Below, one piece after another: positions 25,955 to 36,939 of a stretch of 64,000 nt of DNA. The stretch lies in contig NZ_FUZI01000003.1 of NCBI RefSeq assembly GCF_900166965.1, positions 186,001 to 250,000 of the forward strand, read 5' to 3'. Both the position numbers and the translations under genes were made by a program. How positions within the stretch are numbered: position 1 is the stretch's first letter; every line of letters begins with the position of its first letter. Under the pieces are notes generated by a model. The model was not told the DNA's origin and searched no databases. It saw nothing but the letters and a program-made list of their open reading frames with translations. The stretch is from Photobacterium piscicola (lineage in GTDB: Bacteria; Pseudomonadota; Gammaproteobacteria; Enterobacterales; Vibrionaceae).

Positions 25955-26811
25955 TATTCAAGCTCCACTTTTTTATTCAGTAATTTTCCTGCTCGATAGT
26001 AGGCATATAACATAATTGCCATTGCTAACGTCAGTGCAATACTGGTTGCAGAGCCAAATGGCCAGTCACGAGCGTTGAGTACCTGACTCTTAATCACGTT
26101 ACCAATTAACAAGTTTTTAGCACCACCAAGTAAATCAGACACATAGAACATGCCTAATGCTGGAAGTAGTACCAATAAACAACCGGCGATAATACCAGGC
26201 ATTGTTAATGGAAAAATGACTTTAATAAATGTTTGAACTTTATTCGCACCTAAATCACGAGCCGCTTCAATATAGTTATTATCAAGCTTTTCAATCGCGG
26301 AGTACAAAGGCAATACCATAAACGGCAATAGTATATAAACTAAGCCGATCATTACTGCGTACTCGGTGTACATAATACGAATGGGCTTATCAATAATATC
26401 TAAGTACATTAACGCATTATTCAGAATACCACGCGTACCGAGCATCAGCTTTAAGCCATATGTACGGATTAACGAGTTAGTCCAAAAGGGAACAATGACC
26501 ATAAATAACATAAATGGTCGCCATCTTTCAGGCATTTTAGCTATAGCATACGCAAAAGGGTAGCCAATCAACAAACACAATAGCGTTGCTGTAATTGCCA
26601 TATTAAATGAATGCAGAAGTACTTTTGCATACATTGGATCGAAAAGACGTTCATAGTTATCTAGCGTGAACACCATTTTGATCAAGTTTGCATCATCACG
26701 GGTTAAAAAACTCGTGCCGATAATCATAAGGTTTGGTACAAATACAAATAGCAGTAACCAACTTACAACAATCGTTATGATGATGTTTTGGAGATTAAAC
26801 TTCTTGCTCAT
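25954..26811 (-). CDS. potB: Polyamine ABC transporter permease PotB
   Basis: Inner-membrane permease of 285 aa with six predicted helices. The EAA loop is [20 protein letters not shown], near residues 180-200. It pairs with PotC to form the channel. The start overlaps the end of potA by 17 nt, and the stop overlaps the potC start. Confidence 0.95.
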   Translation of the reverse strand: MSKKFNLQNIIITIVVSWLLLFVFVPNLMIIGTSFLTRDDANLIKMVFTLDNYERLFDPMYAKVLLHSFNMAITATLLCLLIGYPFAYAIAKMPERWRPFMLFMVIVPFWTNSLIRTYGLKLMLGTRGILNNALMYLDIIDKPIRIMYTEYAVMIGLVYILLPFMVLPLYSAIEKLDNNYIEAARDLGANKVQTFIKVIFPLTMPGIIAGCLLVLLPALGMFYVSDLLGGAKNLLIGNVIKSQVLNARDWPFGSATSIALTLAMAIMLYAYYRAGKLLNKKVELE

Positions 26812-27913
26812 CTGCTAGCACCACTTCCCAACTTTCAACCCAAGTAATGGCAACTTTTTGATCAAGAGAGTGGTCTACGTCAGGATCATCTTCGTTGAAG
26901 AATTCACTAACCATTACCGATTTTCCTGAATCTAGCTGTACCACAGAATCAAGCGTCATACCTTTATAAGTACGCTCTTTAACCTTACCTAAAATACCCG
27001 TCGCTTGTTCACCGTTATGAATCTCTTCAATACGGATATCTTCTGGGCGTAATAGCACTTTCACTTTGTCGCCAACAGCAACATCAAGCTCACAGTGGAT
27101 TAAAGAGTGACGACCTTCAACATCTGCCATGATACGTTTACTGTCTAAACGTTCTTTAACGATGGCATCAAATACATTGATCTCGCCGATAAAGTGAGCA
27201 ACAAAGAGGTTCGTCGGTTCTTCGTAAATTTCACGAGGGCTACCATCTTGTTCAACACAACCATCGCGCATAACGATAATTCGGTCAGACATTGATAGTG
27301 CTTCTTCTTGATCGTGAGTAACGAAAATAAAAGTAATACCAAGTTTCCGCTGAAGCTGCTTCAGTTCAAGCTGCATCTGTTTACGTAATTTGTAATCAAG
27401 TGCAGAAAGTGATTCATCAAGCAAAAGAACTTTTGGTTTATTAACAACTGCACGGGCAATAGCAACACGTTGTTGCTGGCCACCGGACAATTGATGTGGT
27501 TTACGAGGGGCAAACTTATCAAGTTGCACCATACGCAATGCTTCCATAACTCGAGGTTCAATTTCACTCGATGGCACTTTTTGCATGCGTAAACCAAACG
27601 CGACGTTCTCAAACACTGTCATATGTGGAAACAGTGCATAACTCTGAAACACCGTATTAACGAGACGCTGTTCAGCTGGAATGTCAGTAACATCTTTATT
27701 GGCAATAGTAATCTGACCGTTATCGGCAGTTTCAAAGCCAGCAATAAGACGAAGCACTGTGGTTTTGCCACAGCCTGATGGACCTAAAATGGTTAAAAAT
27801 TCACCATCGTTTACGTCTAGGTCCAAACCTGTAATGATTTGCTTACCGTCAAAGCTTTTGCTAAGACCCTTCAGCTGAATTACAGGTTTCTTAGATGTTT
27901 TTGCAACGTTCAA
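26795..27913 (-). CDS. potA: Polyamine ABC transporter ATP-binding protein PotA
   Basis: Protein of 372 aa. The Walker A motif is GPSGCGKTT, the signature [14 protein letters not shown], and Walker [13 protein letters not shown]. Asp follows the B-motif Leu as Glu-Ser, as in PotA. A C-terminal TOBE domain (about 285-365) covers LLRPEDIRI. It is the first gene of potABC and powers uptake of spermidine and putrescine. Confidence 0.95.
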   Translation of the reverse strand: MNVAKTSKKPVIQLKGLSKSFDGKQIITGLDLDVNDGEFLTILGPSGCGKTTVLRLIAGFETADNGQITIANKDVTDIPAEQRLVNTVFQSYALFPHMTVFENVAFGLRMQKVPSSEIEPRVMEALRMVQLDKFAPRKPHQLSGGQQQRVAIARAVVNKPKVLLLDESLSALDYKLRKQMQLELKQLQRKLGITFIFVTHDQEEALSMSDRIIVMRDGCVEQDGSPREIYEEPTNLFVAHFIGEINVFDAIVKERLDSKRIMADVEGRHSLIHCELDVAVGDKVKVLLRPEDIRIEEIHNGEQATGILGKVKERTYKGMTLDSVVQLDSGKSVMVSEFFNEDDPDVDHSLDQKVAITWVESWEVVLADEQEV

Positions 27914-28309
27914 TTCTACGTTATCTCCACCTTGGGACTGATTGGTTAAGCCCCAATATTTTGGCTAAAATTAGGGGCGCATAATAGACCTGTAGTCTTT
28001 CAATTTAAAGCATTTTCTCACTAAATTTATAGATTAGACGCTGCTTACTTTAATGATAGCACGTCGATCCGTTGCAATATGGTCGCTATTATAAATAATA
28101 CTGAAAAAATAAATTACGATTAAAGTGATAATCAAAATGTTTTATTTTTAAGCTCAAAATTCTTTTACTTACGTTCAATTATCGTTGGTGACATGTGTAA
28201 CAAAGTATAAAAAAGCGGTAGATATCGCCTTGCAAGTAATTTATTGTCTGTTTTTCAGGCGGTAACATGGTTTTGAAATAAATTTTTACGTGAATAGTGT
28301 TTTTGTACC
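27914..28309. other. Divergent promoter region of potA and the next gene
   Basis: 396 bp without a convincing ORF. AT-rich DNA should contain promoters for potA (minus) and for the membrane protein gene (plus). No clear operator was recognised. Confidence 0.4.
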
Positions 28310-29185
28310 ATGATGAGTGACGTACAATACAAGTACCCAAATAATGATGATATGAGTATGAAAGAGACAACTAAAAAAAGTTTTCACGTTGGCGGTTCAA
28401 TTGAAAAAGCAATGAAGGGTGATGTTGATCTACAACCGATTGCCGTTCTTCAAGAAGCGTTCAAAATTACAGCAAAGAATTTCACTAAGTTTTTGCCTGC
28501 TGTTATTTGTTTATTTATTGCACAAATCGCATTATTGCTATTAAGTTTAAAAGTTCAGTTAGGTAATCCTAATGTGTTTTTTGACGCTTTTATAACTGGG
28601 AAGGGGTTTACCGCAGATATTCTAAAAGCAGGCTTTATGGCCAACTTTTGGTCTGATGTTTTGATTGCTCCATTATATGCTGGGGTTAGCTTAATGGCGC
28701 TTAATCATTCAGTAGGGCTGCCAACAAAACCAAGTCAAATCGTTAAAGGATTTTCGTTTACACTCGTATCGATTATTACAATGTTATTAATTTCTTCTAT
28801 TCAGGGGATTGGTAGCAGCATTTTCCCTTTAGTTGGGTTGTTTTTAACAATGGCGCTAAGCATGGCTATCTTGCTTGTGTGTGAGAAGCGCATTACACCG
28901 ATTAAAGCCATTCAATATTCCTTCATGGCGACAGTGCGTAAAGTAATGCCAATGACTGCAATTTACTTAATCGTAATGATCTTCTTTTTCATGTCTATTG
29001 CGACGGCAGGTATTGGATTAATTTGGACATTACCATTTTTCTTTAATGTAAAAGCAATTATCTATCGTAATATGTTTGGTATTACTCTACAGGTCACTTC
29101 TGTATCTAATCCAAATGATAGTAATAAGCCAAAATCTGATGATAATGTCAGTGAGCCGCTTAACAATGACACATTTAATGCGTAA
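28310..29185 (+). CDS. Multi-pass membrane protein of unknown function
   Basis: Protein of 291 aa. A hydrophilic N-terminus (1-65) is followed by five or six hydrophobic segments between about 66 and 265 and a polar Ser/Asn/Asp-rich tail. The QPIAVLQEAFKITAKNFTKFLPA stretch and overall layout resemble BPSS1780/YciC-type membrane proteins. No catalytic motif is seen. The ribosome-binding site before 28310 is weak; a later ATG (MSMKETTKKS) is possible. It is monocistronic with its own terminator. Confidence 0.7.
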   Translation: MMSDVQYKYPNNDDMSMKETTKKSFHVGGSIEKAMKGDVDLQPIAVLQEAFKITAKNFTKFLPAVICLFIAQIALLLLSLKVQLGNPNVFFDAFITGKGFTADILKAGFMANFWSDVLIAPLYAGVSLMALNHSVGLPTKPSQIVKGFSFTLVSIITMLLISSIQGIGSSIFPLVGLFLTMALSMAILLVCEKRITPIKAIQYSFMATVRKVMPMTAIYLIVMIFFFMSIATAGIGLIWTLPFFFNVKAIIYRNMFGITLQVTSVSNPNDSNKPKSDDNVSEPLNNDTFNA

Positions 29186-29207
29186 TACTATTAAGATAGG
29201 TACAAAG

Positions 29208-29234
29208 AGCTCCTTTATATAGGAGCTTTTTTTT
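29208..29234 (+). terminator. Terminator after the membrane protein gene
   Basis: AGCTCCT and AGGAGCT form a 7-bp stem followed by eight Ts. Confidence 0.88.
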
Positions 29235-29494
29235 AGATCTACAACCTAACGCACTATAACTTTATATGTTTGTTATTAAAACTAACGCACCTTTTAAATT
29301 CATCAATAATACTTAATTTCAAATAAATCATGCTGTTTAATTAAATATTCATTTAAAAATGGAGACTCATTTTACAAAAAAAAAGCCTTAATGATGATGT
29401 ATCTCAATGTCATTTGTTTTCTATATAATCATAATGTAGCCAATAATAGATAAGGGCAGTATAAGCTGTCAGCTCAAGCAAGAAAGGCGACTTT
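29235..29494. promoter_or_regulatory. pepT upstream region
   Basis: 260 bp without an ORF. A perfect -10 hexamer TATAAT is at 29424-29429. A weak FNR-like dyad (ATGAT-N4-CTCAA, two mismatches) lies at 29394-29407. E. coli pepT is FNR-activated, so this is plausible but unproven. Confidence 0.4.
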
Positions 29495-30724
29495 ATGGAT
29501 AAGTTAATAGAACGTTTTTTACGATATGTAAGTTTTGACACTCAATCTAACGATGCAGTTTCCTCTTGCCCTAGTACAGCTGGGCAACGTGTATTTGCTG
29601 AGGCTCTTCAATCAGAAATGGTTGAGTTAGGGCTTAGTGACGTTGCTCTAGATAACAATGGCTACCTTACCGCACGATTACCTGCAAATATGGAAGGTGA
29701 TATTCCTGCAATTGGTTTTATTGCTCATATGGATACCGCACCTGATGCTTCAGGTAAAAATGTTCGCCCACAGCTTGTTGAGAGCTACCGTGGTGGCGAT
29801 ATTGCATTAGGAATAGGGGATGAAATCCTTTCTCCATTTCAATACCCAGATCTTAATAAGTTACACGGTCACAATATAATTACGACAGATGGTACAACGC
29901 TGCTTGGTGCTGATAATAAGGCGGGGGTTGCTGAGATCATGACAGCTATCGCTTATCTTATTGCCAATCCTAAAATTAAGCATGGCGATATTTGTATTGG
30001 TTTTACACCGGATGAAGAAATCGGTCGTGGCGCAAACTTATTTGATGTTGAAAAGTTTGGTGCACAGTGGGCTTATACTATCGATGGTGGCCCAATTGGT
30101 GAGTTGGAATATGAAAATTTCAATGCAACTTCTGCAGATGTTATTTGTCATGGTGTCAACGTTCATCCAGGCACTGCAAAAAATAAAATGGTTAATTCCA
30201 TGAACATTGCAGCACAATTTCAATTAATGATGCCTGCTGATGAAACGCCAGAATGCACTGATGGCTATCAAGGTTTTTACCACCTTAAATCAATGGAAGC
30301 ATCTGTTGCTCGTACTGAATTGGGTTATATCATTCGTGATTTTGATCGTGATGGTCAAGAGAAGCGTAAAGCCTTCATACAACAAAAAGTAGACGAGCTG
30401 AACAGCAAGTTGACACAGGGCCGAGTAGAACTGATCTTAACGGACTCTTACTATAATATGCGTGAAATGGTGGAACCTTTCCCACATATCATTGATATTG
30501 CTCAGCAAGCGATGCTTGATTGTGATGTTAAGCCGGAAATAAAACCTATTCGTGGTGGCACTGATGGTGCTCGACTATCATTTATGGGTTTACCTTGTCC
30601 TAATATCTTTACTGGCGGTTATAATTTCCACGGTATTCATGAATTTATCACTGTTGAAGGTATGGAACTTGCAGTTAAAGTTATTGTGAAAGTTGCTGAG
30701 AATACAGCGAATCGATACGCTTAA
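29495..30724 (+). CDS. pepT: Peptidase T (tripeptidase)
   Basis: Protein of 409 aa, the standard length. It is an M20 dizinc peptidase: HMDTAPD (first metal His and Asp), [10 protein letters not shown] (bridging Asp), EEIGRG (catalytic Glu pair), then TIDGGPIGE and [17 protein letters not shown]. It removes the N-terminal residue of tripeptides in the cytoplasm. AAAGG precedes the ATG. Confidence 0.96.
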   Translation: MDKLIERFLRYVSFDTQSNDAVSSCPSTAGQRVFAEALQSEMVELGLSDVALDNNGYLTARLPANMEGDIPAIGFIAHMDTAPDASGKNVRPQLVESYRGGDIALGIGDEILSPFQYPDLNKLHGHNIITTDGTTLLGADNKAGVAEIMTAIAYLIANPKIKHGDICIGFTPDEEIGRGANLFDVEKFGAQWAYTIDGGPIGELEYENFNATSADVICHGVNVHPGTAKNKMVNSMNIAAQFQLMMPADETPECTDGYQGFYHLKSMEASVARTELGYIIRDFDRDGQEKRKAFIQQKVDELNSKLTQGRVELILTDSYYNMREMVEPFPHIIDIAQQAMLDCDVKPEIKPIRGGTDGARLSFMGLPCPNIFTGGYNFHGIHEFITVEGMELAVKVIVKVAENTANRYA

Positions 30725-30749
30725 TTCTGCTAATTAACAGATAAAAGAA

Positions 30750-30784
30750 AAGCCACTATCATCAATACTTATAGTGGCTTTTTT
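30750..30784. terminator. Terminator after pepT (bidirectional)
   Basis: AAGCCACTAT pairs with ATAGTGGCTT over an 11-nt loop. A T-run follows on the plus side, and an A-rich flank on the left serves the minus-strand gene. Confidence 0.9.
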
Positions 30785-30814
30785 ATGAAACATTAATAAT
30801 TTCTAGTGTGTAAT

Positions 30815-31057
30815 TTAAGCGTGATCGTTGCTTAACATTTCATTTAAACGCTTCAAAATCGCATGAATAGCATGACCTTTAGTGATTTCTCCACCTTTTT
30901 CAACTTCAATTTCATGTCGACTGTGAAGGCCTGTTTCATCTTCCGCAATGTGTAACCAATCAGGATGCCAGTAGAATGATTGGCCGCCATCTGTGATCCA
31001 GTTATGCACACCACAATTTTCGCCATGGTAATTGAGATCTGCTGCTTTATAAGTCAT
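30815..31057 (-). CDS. Small conserved-looking protein, function unknown
   Basis: Protein of 80 aa, rich in Trp and His (HGENCGVHNWITDGG, FYWHPDWLH). It has a helical C-terminus and no signal peptide. AAGGA lies 7 nt before the ATG and a terminator follows, so expression is likely. I do not recognise a named family. Confidence 0.7.
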   Translation of the reverse strand: MTYKAADLNYHGENCGVHNWITDGGQSFYWHPDWLHIAEDETGLHSRHEIEVEKGGEITKGHAIHAILKRLNEMLSNDHA

Positions 31058-31214
31058 TCTTAAATCCTTAAAGGGTAATTGTTATTTTTATTGTTAATGA
31101 GTATAAAAAACAATACTGATTAAACCGTGATCTAATCGAGATTATTTTGATAAATACTACAACTAAATAAAATAATTACTGTTTTCATTGTTTGTCGTTC
31201 ATAAAAAACAATCA

Positions 31215-32699
31215 CTAATTATTTAAGTAACGTTGCACTAAATGTTTTCTAAAATGCTCTGGGTTAAGTGTTTCGCCAGTTGCTTGTTCCACCAGTTCAT
31301 CGGTTGATAATGTTGATCCTTTGCTCCAAATATTGTCATGCAACCACTCAAATATTGGCGTTAGATTGCGTTGAGTGACAAGCTGTTCAACATCCATTTC
31401 TTTATTAATGGTCGCCATAAATTGTGCTGCGTACATTGCACCTAGGGTATAACTTGGAAAATAGCCAAAACTACCGTCAGTCCAATGAATATCTTGCATA
31501 CAACCATTAGTGAAGTTACCTTGCGTTGAAATACCAAGATATTGGGTCATTTTTTGGTCCCAAATCGTTGGAATATCATCCACTTCAATTTTACCTTCAA
31601 TTAAGTCACGTTCAATTTCATAACGTAAGATAACATGTGCAGGGTAAGTCACTTCATCTGCATCAACGCGAATAAATCCTGGTTTAACGCGTGTATTAAT
31701 CAAACGAAGGTTCTCAGCCGATAATGATGCTGTTGTTGAATTAAATGATTTTTGCACCATTGGCGCTAATAAACTGCTAAATGCAGGACTACGCGCTAAT
31801 TGCATTTCACAAAATAAACTTTGTGATTCATGAATGCCCATTGAACGTGCTTCACCGACAGGAAGATCACGCCATTGTTGTGGTAAGCCTTGCTCATAAC
31901 GTGCATGGCCGGTTTCATGAATGACCCCCATCAATGCAGAAGTGAAATCATTTTCATCATAGCGGGTTGTAATACGAACATCCGTTGGTACGCCACCACA
32001 AAATGGGTGAGTACTGATATCTAGTCGTCCGTGGTCAAAATCAAATTCCAGTAAAGCCATTGCATCAAGGCTTAGTGCTTGTTGTTTATCGATAGCAAAT
32101 GGAGTCGTTAGCGGTAATATTTCTTCTGTTACCTGTTTAGCTTCGACTTGTTGAATTAGTTGAGGTAACCATGATTTTACTTCAGCAAAAATACCGTCGA
32201 GTACTGCAGATGTCATTCCTGGCTCATAAATATCCAGTAAAGCATCATAACGGCTTAAGCCTGTTGCTTGTGAGCGAATAGCGGCTTCTTGGCGAGCTAA
32301 TTCAACCACAGGCTTTAAGTTAGCTTTAAAGCCATCCCAATCGTTTTCTGTACGTTGTGAACGCCAAGCATGTTCGCATTGAGAACCGGCAAGTGATTGC
32401 TGTTCGACAAGATCGGCGGGTAAAATATTATGCATCATCCAATGACGTTTAAGGGCAGCAAGGCTGACACGTTGTTCTGCGGTAAGATGTTCTTTTTCTG
32501 CTTCTGCAAACCAATTTTCTAAATAAGGAGCGGTGGCCAATTCATGTGACATAACAGCAAGCTCAGCCATTGCTTCTGAACGCGCTTGTGCACCACCATT
32601 AGGCATCATTGCAGCCTGATCCCAACCACAAATAGCACTAAGATGCCCAAGTCGAGATAGCTTTTTAGCATGACGTTCTAATTTATTGTAATTATTCAT
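31215..32699 (-). CDS. M32 family metallocarboxypeptidase
   Basis: Protein of 494 aa, all-helical. The zinc site HETGH lies in GVIHETGHARYEQG near residue 263, with the third ligand Glu in GIHESQSLF. The DVRITTRY and GYFPSYTLGAMYAAQ blocks are typical of Taq/Pfu-type carboxypeptidases. It removes C-terminal residues from peptides in the cytoplasm. It is monocistronic. Confidence 0.94.
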   Translation of the reverse strand: MNNYNKLERHAKKLSRLGHLSAICGWDQAAMMPNGGAQARSEAMAELAVMSHELATAPYLENWFAEAEKEHLTAEQRVSLAALKRHWMMHNILPADLVEQQSLAGSQCEHAWRSQRTENDWDGFKANLKPVVELARQEAAIRSQATGLSRYDALLDIYEPGMTSAVLDGIFAEVKSWLPQLIQQVEAKQVTEEILPLTTPFAIDKQQALSLDAMALLEFDFDHGRLDISTHPFCGGVPTDVRITTRYDENDFTSALMGVIHETGHARYEQGLPQQWRDLPVGEARSMGIHESQSLFCEMQLARSPAFSSLLAPMVQKSFNSTTASLSAENLRLINTRVKPGFIRVDADEVTYPAHVILRYEIERDLIEGKIEVDDIPTIWDQKMTQYLGISTQGNFTNGCMQDIHWTDGSFGYFPSYTLGAMYAAQFMATINKEMDVEQLVTQRNLTPIFEWLHDNIWSKGSTLSTDELVEQATGETLNPEHFRKHLVQRYLNN

Positions 32700-33043
32700 A
32701 CTTGTTCCTAATTGATAAACAGCAATAGAATAAATTTAACCTAACCTATAACTATTTAATAGAGATTCTCTGTTAGTGCAGTAATAAAAATGCGAACACA
32801 GCAGTATTTATTAATTTAAAATCAAATAAGCAGTAGTTAATTGCTCGTAATGATTTATATTTAAAGCAATTAACGTTATAAATGTAATCAGTGATAGGAA
32901 TTCGTAAGACAATGTTACCAAGACCTGTTTTATTATATTTTTTCGATATACTGGCAGCCAATCTCAATACCTATTAGGTTTCTGCAAGTCCTTAATAGCT
33001 ATGTAGATTGATTTTATCGTTTTTTAAAGGAATTTTGCCTAAC
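32700..33043. other. Divergent promoter region of the M32 peptidase and dacA
   Basis: 344 bp, AT-rich, without a convincing ORF. It should hold both promoters. No operator was recognised. Confidence 0.4.
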
Positions 33044-34222
33044 ATGGAAAAGACTACTCGTTTTTTGTCTCTTGTCGGTGCTACTGCGCTTTACTCTTTA
33101 TCATCTTCAGCGTTTGCTGCAATGCCAACAGTCGTACCTGATGCACCAACATTAAGTGCCAAAGGCTATGTATTGATGGATTACAATACAGGTAAGGTCT
33201 TAGTAGAGAAGGATGCAAACGAAAAGTTAAACCCAGCGAGCTTGACGAAATTAATGACAAGCTATGTTGCCGGTCAAGAAATGAAGCAAGGTAATATCAA
33301 TGAGAAAGATCTTGTTGTTATTAGCCGTAATGCTTGGGCGAAAAATTTTCCTGATTCATCCAAAATGTTTATTGAAGTGGGTAGCGAAGTTCCACTAATG
33401 GATCTCTTTCGTGGCTTGATTATTCAATCAGGTAATGATGCAAGTGTGGCAATTGCAGAACACGTAGCGGGATCTGAGCAATCATTTGTAAGTTTAATGA
33501 ACTCATGGGCAAAAAAATTAGGAATGAATAACTCTAATTTTGCTAACCCACATGGTTTAGACAATGACGATTTATATACCACACCTTATGATATTGCCTT
33601 GTTAGGCCAGGCGCTTATCCGTGATTTACCAAGTATTTACCCACTGTATAGTGAGAAATCATTCACCTATAACAATATTACCCAACGTAACCGTAATGGC
33701 TTGCTTTATGATCCAAGTATGAACGTTGATGGTATGAAGACCGGTTACACCAGTGGTGCAGGTTATAGTTTAACCAGTTCAGCCACTGAAGGTGACATGC
33801 GTTTAATTGCGGTTGTTATGGGAACTAAAAGTACTAAAACGCGTGAGATTGAAAGTAAACAACTCTTGAACTATGGCTTCCGCTTTTTTGAAACAGTAAC
33901 GCCTCATAAAGCGGGTGATGAGATCATTACTGAACATGTATGGTTTGGTAATAAAGATCAAGTGAAGCTAGGTGTTGATAAAACAAGTTATGTGACATTG
34001 TCACGTAACGATACAAAAAAGTTAACTGCTAGTGTTGAGTTAAACAGTGAACTTGAGGCTCCAATTGCGAAAGGGCAACAAGTGGGTGAGATTATTTACT
34101 CTGTAAATGATAAACAAGTCGGCACACAACCACTTGTGGCTTTAGAAGCGGTTGATGAAGGCAGTTTCTTTAGTCGTTTAATTGACCAAGTGAAAAAGTT
34201 TGTAATGGGATTTTTTAAGTAA
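33044..34222 (+). CDS. dacA: D-alanyl-D-alanine carboxypeptidase (PBP5/6)
   Basis: About 392 aa from the ATG at 33044, which starts a clear signal peptide (MEKTTRFLSLVGATALYSLSSSAFA). An upstream TTG is in frame but unlikely. The catalytic motifs are SLTK, SGN (IQSGNDAS) and KTG (GMKTGYTSGAGYSL). A C-terminal PBP5 domain and a terminal amphipathic membrane anchor (FFSRLIDQVKKFVMGFFK) follow. It trims the terminal D-Ala from peptidoglycan stem peptides in the periplasm. A matS site lies inside the gene. Confidence 0.95.
   Translation: MEKTTRFLSLVGATALYSLSSSAFAAMPTVVPDAPTLSAKGYVLMDYNTGKVLVEKDANEKLNPASLTKLMTSYVAGQEMKQGNINEKDLVVISRNAWAKNFPDSSKMFIEVGSEVPLMDLFRGLIIQSGNDASVAIAEHVAGSEQSFVSLMNSWAKKLGMNNSNFANPHGLDNDDLYTTPYDIALLGQALIRDLPSIYPLYSEKSFTYNNITQRNRNGLLYDPSMNVDGMKTGYTSGAGYSLTSSATEGDMRLIAVVMGTKSTKTREIESKQLLNYGFRFFETVTPHKAGDEIITEHVWFGNKDQVKLGVDKTSYVTLSRNDTKKLTASVELNSELEAPIAKGQQVGEIIYSVNDKQVGTQPLVALEAVDEGSFFSRLIDQVKKFVMGFFK
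33992..34004. promoter_or_regulatory. matS site (MatP target)
   Basis: GTGACATTGTCAC fits the matS consensus at all 13 positions. It lies inside dacA. Confidence 0.75.
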
Positions 34223-34246
34223 TCCTTCAATCATTTTGATTAAACA

Positions 34247-34276
34247 AGCTCAGCCATTATGTGCTGGGCTTTTTTA
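34247..34276 (+). terminator. Terminator after dacA
   Basis: AGCTCAGC pairs with GCTGGGCT, with one G-T wobble, followed by a T-run. Confidence 0.82.
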
Positions 34277-34384
34277 TTGTGGATAGCTATTTCCAGTCAA
34301 CAATAAAATACGTATAATTCATGCCCTATAAATTCTTATCCCGCAATTCTACTATCGATGTTGTCGGTAGTTCGAGAAGTAGTA

Positions 34385-35278
34385 ATGAATCAGACAGATA
34401 ACCGTAAAGAAACACTTGAATATAATAAACTGCAAAAACGTCTTCGCCGCAATATGGGTAACGCCATTATTGATTACAACATGATCGAAGAAGGTGATGT
34501 GGTAATGGCATGTATTAGTGGTGGCAAAGATTCATTTGCGATGCTGGATATTCTGCTTAATTTACAAAAAGCAGCGCCAATTAAGTTTGACGTTGTCGCG
34601 GTTAACCTTGATCAAAAGCAACCAGGCTTTCCTGAGCACATTTTGCCAGAGTATTTCCAAAGCCTAAATATTCCTTACTACATTGTTGATAAAGATACTT
34701 ATTCTGTTGTTAAGGAAAAAGTTGAAGAAGGTAAGACGACCTGTGGCTTATGCTCTCGTTTACGCCGTGGTACGCTGTATTCTTTTGCTGAAACAATTGG
34801 TGCGACTAAAATTGCACTAGGTCACCATTTAGATGATATCGTAGAAACATTATTCTTAAATATGTTCCATGGTTCACGTCTAAAAGCGATGCCACCTAAA
34901 TTACGCTCTGATGATGGCCGAAATGTTGTTATTCGTCCATTGACATACTGCCGTGAAAAAGACCTGATCAAATACGCTGAATATAAGCAGTTCCCGATCA
35001 TTCCTTGTAACCTTTGTGGCTCACAAGAGAACCTACAACGTCAAAGCATTAAAGCAATGTTGATTGATTGGGATAAAAAGACCCCAGGTCGTGTCGATGC
35101 GATTTTTAAATCAATTCAAAATATCAGCCCAAGCCAATTAGCAGATAAGAACTTGTTTGATTTTGTTAATTTACCATTAGATCGTGAAGGTGAGAGGGCT
35201 GAGTATGCTTTCACTGAAGCAAAAGTATCATCAACTAACATCGATGAAAGTATGTTTATTGATGTTACTAACGTTTAA
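34385..35278 (+). CDS. ttcA: tRNA 2-thiocytidine(32) synthetase TtcA
   Basis: About 297 aa. The PP-loop ATPase motif is SGGKDS, and the catalytic and Fe-S cysteines are CGLC and the NLCG Cys near the C-terminal third. It thiolates C32 of certain tRNAs using an Fe-S cluster. The ATG at 34385 ([23 protein letters not shown]) matches the usual N-terminus and has GAGAAG upstream; an ATG at 34358 is less likely. The order ttcA-uspE-fnr is common in related bacteria. Confidence 0.95.
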   Translation: MNQTDNRKETLEYNKLQKRLRRNMGNAIIDYNMIEEGDVVMACISGGKDSFAMLDILLNLQKAAPIKFDVVAVNLDQKQPGFPEHILPEYFQSLNIPYYIVDKDTYSVVKEKVEEGKTTCGLCSRLRRGTLYSFAETIGATKIALGHHLDDIVETLFLNMFHGSRLKAMPPKLRSDDGRNVVIRPLTYCREKDLIKYAEYKQFPIIPCNLCGSQENLQRQSIKAMLIDWDKKTPGRVDAIFKSIQNISPSQLADKNLFDFVNLPLDREGERAEYAFTEAKVSSTNIDESMFIDVTNV

Positions 35279-35297
35279 ATATAATCACAATTAGTCA

Positions 35298-35338
35298 CAA
35301 AACAGCATCGGGTTCTTTATTGAGCCGATGCTGTTTTG
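35298..35338. terminator. Terminator after ttcA
   Basis: CAAAACAGCATCGG pairs perfectly with CCGATGCTGTTTTG, a 14-bp stem with a T-rich 3' side. The small lipoprotein gene begins 19 nt later. Confidence 0.85.
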
Positions 35339-35356
35339 CTTTATAGGATATGAAGA

Positions 35357-35665
35357 ATGATAAAACCACGACTAATTATGCTTACTGGTCTGTGTTGTGT
35401 AATTGTGGGATGTAGTTCACATCAAGCGCAGCAGATGGGTATACAGGGAAGCAGTGTTAATAGCTATGCACGACAAATGTCTAACAGTCAGCTTTGTGAA
35501 ACATATCTAGGTAAACGAGCGACAAATCAAACGCGTGTGTCAATCGCTGCGGAGTGGAAACACCGTAAATTGAGTCGAGCTTACTGTTCGAAACAAGAAA
35601 ATGAATGGTATTTAACGAAGTTTGCTAAATGGCTTGCCAATGAAAAAGAAGCCGAACCTAAATAA
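35357..35665 (+). CDS. Small putative lipoprotein
   Basis: Protein of 102 aa. The N-terminus MIKPRLIMLTGLCCVIVGCSS ends in a lipobox-like IVGC, so lipid attachment at Cys19 is probable. The rest (MSNSQLCETYLGKRATNQ, RVSIAAEWKHRKLSRAYC) includes two Cys that could form a disulfide. I do not recognise a named family. AGGA lies upstream and its own terminator follows. Confidence 0.75.
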   Translation: MIKPRLIMLTGLCCVIVGCSSHQAQQMGIQGSSVNSYARQMSNSQLCETYLGKRATNQTRVSIAAEWKHRKLSRAYCSKQENEWYLTKFAKWLANEKEAEPK

Positions 35666-35666
35666 T

Positions 35667-35692
35667 ATAAACGCCTCTGTTGAGGCGTTTAT
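35667..35692. terminator. Bidirectional terminator between the lipoprotein gene and uspE
   Basis: ATAAACGCCTC pairs perfectly with GAGGCGTTTAT over a 4-nt loop. It lies between two convergent genes. Confidence 0.85.
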
Positions 35693-35718
35693 TGGTATAT
35701 GTATATCAAACGAAACAT

Positions 35719-36666
35719 TTATTCGTCGATAGAATTAGGTGCTAATGGACTAATATAACCATCCGGTTTTAAAGCCAATAAATCACAATTTAGACTATCA
35801 ATTGTATTTTCTGCCGTATTACCAATAAAGACCGCAGATAAACCAGTGCGTCCAGTCGTACCAAGAATAACAAGCTCTGCTTTAATCTCATCGGCAATTT
35901 GTGGAATAACATCCTCAGCTAAACCTTCAACTACATAGGTTTGTTCTTCATCTATGGCATACTTTTGACGTAATGCTTTCATTGTCATTAAGTGGTGACC
36001 ACGTACTGCATCTGTGTATGATGCTGGATCAAACTCTGGTAGTTCAATCGTGATATTGACAGGCGTTGCAGGGTAGGCGTTAACCAAGTTCACGTTTGCA
36101 TGTGTGATTGATGAGAAGGCGATAGCTTCTTTTACAATCTTATCGTTAAGATCGTCATGAGTTTCATCTTCAGCAGATAAATTAACACAAGCAAGAACGT
36201 TACCATTTGCTGGCCAGTTTTCACCTTTTACTAATAAAACAGGAACAGGGCATTTACGTAATAGATGCCAGTCTGTTGGTGTAAAGATAACTGATCCTAA
36301 TTTTGCATGTTCGTGTGTGGCTTTTATTAATAAATCAATATCTTGACTGAACACATCGGCAATAATGGACTCGTAAGGACGGTTATGCCATACGACTTTA
36401 ATCTCAATGTTAAGACCAAGCTCAGCGTGTGGCTGTATGATTTCTTTTAGCCATTCTTCGCGCTGCATAACGACACCACGACGCATTGCGTCACGTTCGT
36501 CAGAAGAAAGCATTGATGTCATTTCATACGAAAAATCATAAATAGCAAGGAAAACAATAATTTTCACATCATCACAAGTCTTCGCTAAATGAATAGCACG
36601 AGATATTGCTGGTTGTTGCTCACGTTCAGGATCAGCGACAACAAGTATGTTTTTATATTTTTGCAT
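35719..36666 (-). CDS. uspE: Universal stress protein UspE
   Basis: Protein of 315 aa with two tandem Usp domains (about 1-150 and 160-305). The second has the nucleotide-binding-type stretch GTTGRTGLSAVFIGNTAENT. This tandem form and its place next to fnr and ttcA identify it as UspE. It is a cytoplasmic stress and motility-related protein; the mechanism is not settled. Confidence 0.94.
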   Translation of the reverse strand: MQKYKNILVVADPEREQQPAISRAIHLAKTCDDVKIIVFLAIYDFSYEMTSMLSSDERDAMRRGVVMQREEWLKEIIQPHAELGLNIEIKVVWHNRPYESIIADVFSQDIDLLIKATHEHAKLGSVIFTPTDWHLLRKCPVPVLLVKGENWPANGNVLACVNLSAEDETHDDLNDKIVKEAIAFSSITHANVNLVNAYPATPVNITIELPEFDPASYTDAVRGHHLMTMKALRQKYAIDEEQTYVVEGLAEDVIPQIADEIKAELVILGTTGRTGLSAVFIGNTAENTIDSLNCDLLALKPDGYISPLAPNSIDE

Positions 36667-36880
36667 AATAATGTCTCCCTACGGCAGAATCTTTTTTCTG
36701 AATAAGCAAGAACAAAGAAACACATTTACCGTTATATTTATCAGATACACTTTCAAATCAAGTGATTAAAAAATTAACATAATATTTACTGTACTCTAAA
36801 CTCACCAAAATGGGGAGTAGTTTGAGCAATAAAATGCAAAAATGGGATAAATGAACAGTTATATGTAGTAGTGATAGATA

Positions 36881-36908
36881 TAAAAACAGGCACTAAAATA
36901 GCACCTGC
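36881..36908 (-). terminator. Terminator after fnr
   Basis: Read on the minus strand, CAGGTGCTA pairs with TAGTGCCTG (two wobbles), followed by TTTTTA. Confidence 0.78.
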
Positions 36909-36939
36909 TTATAAATAGATTAGATAGGGTATTATAAGG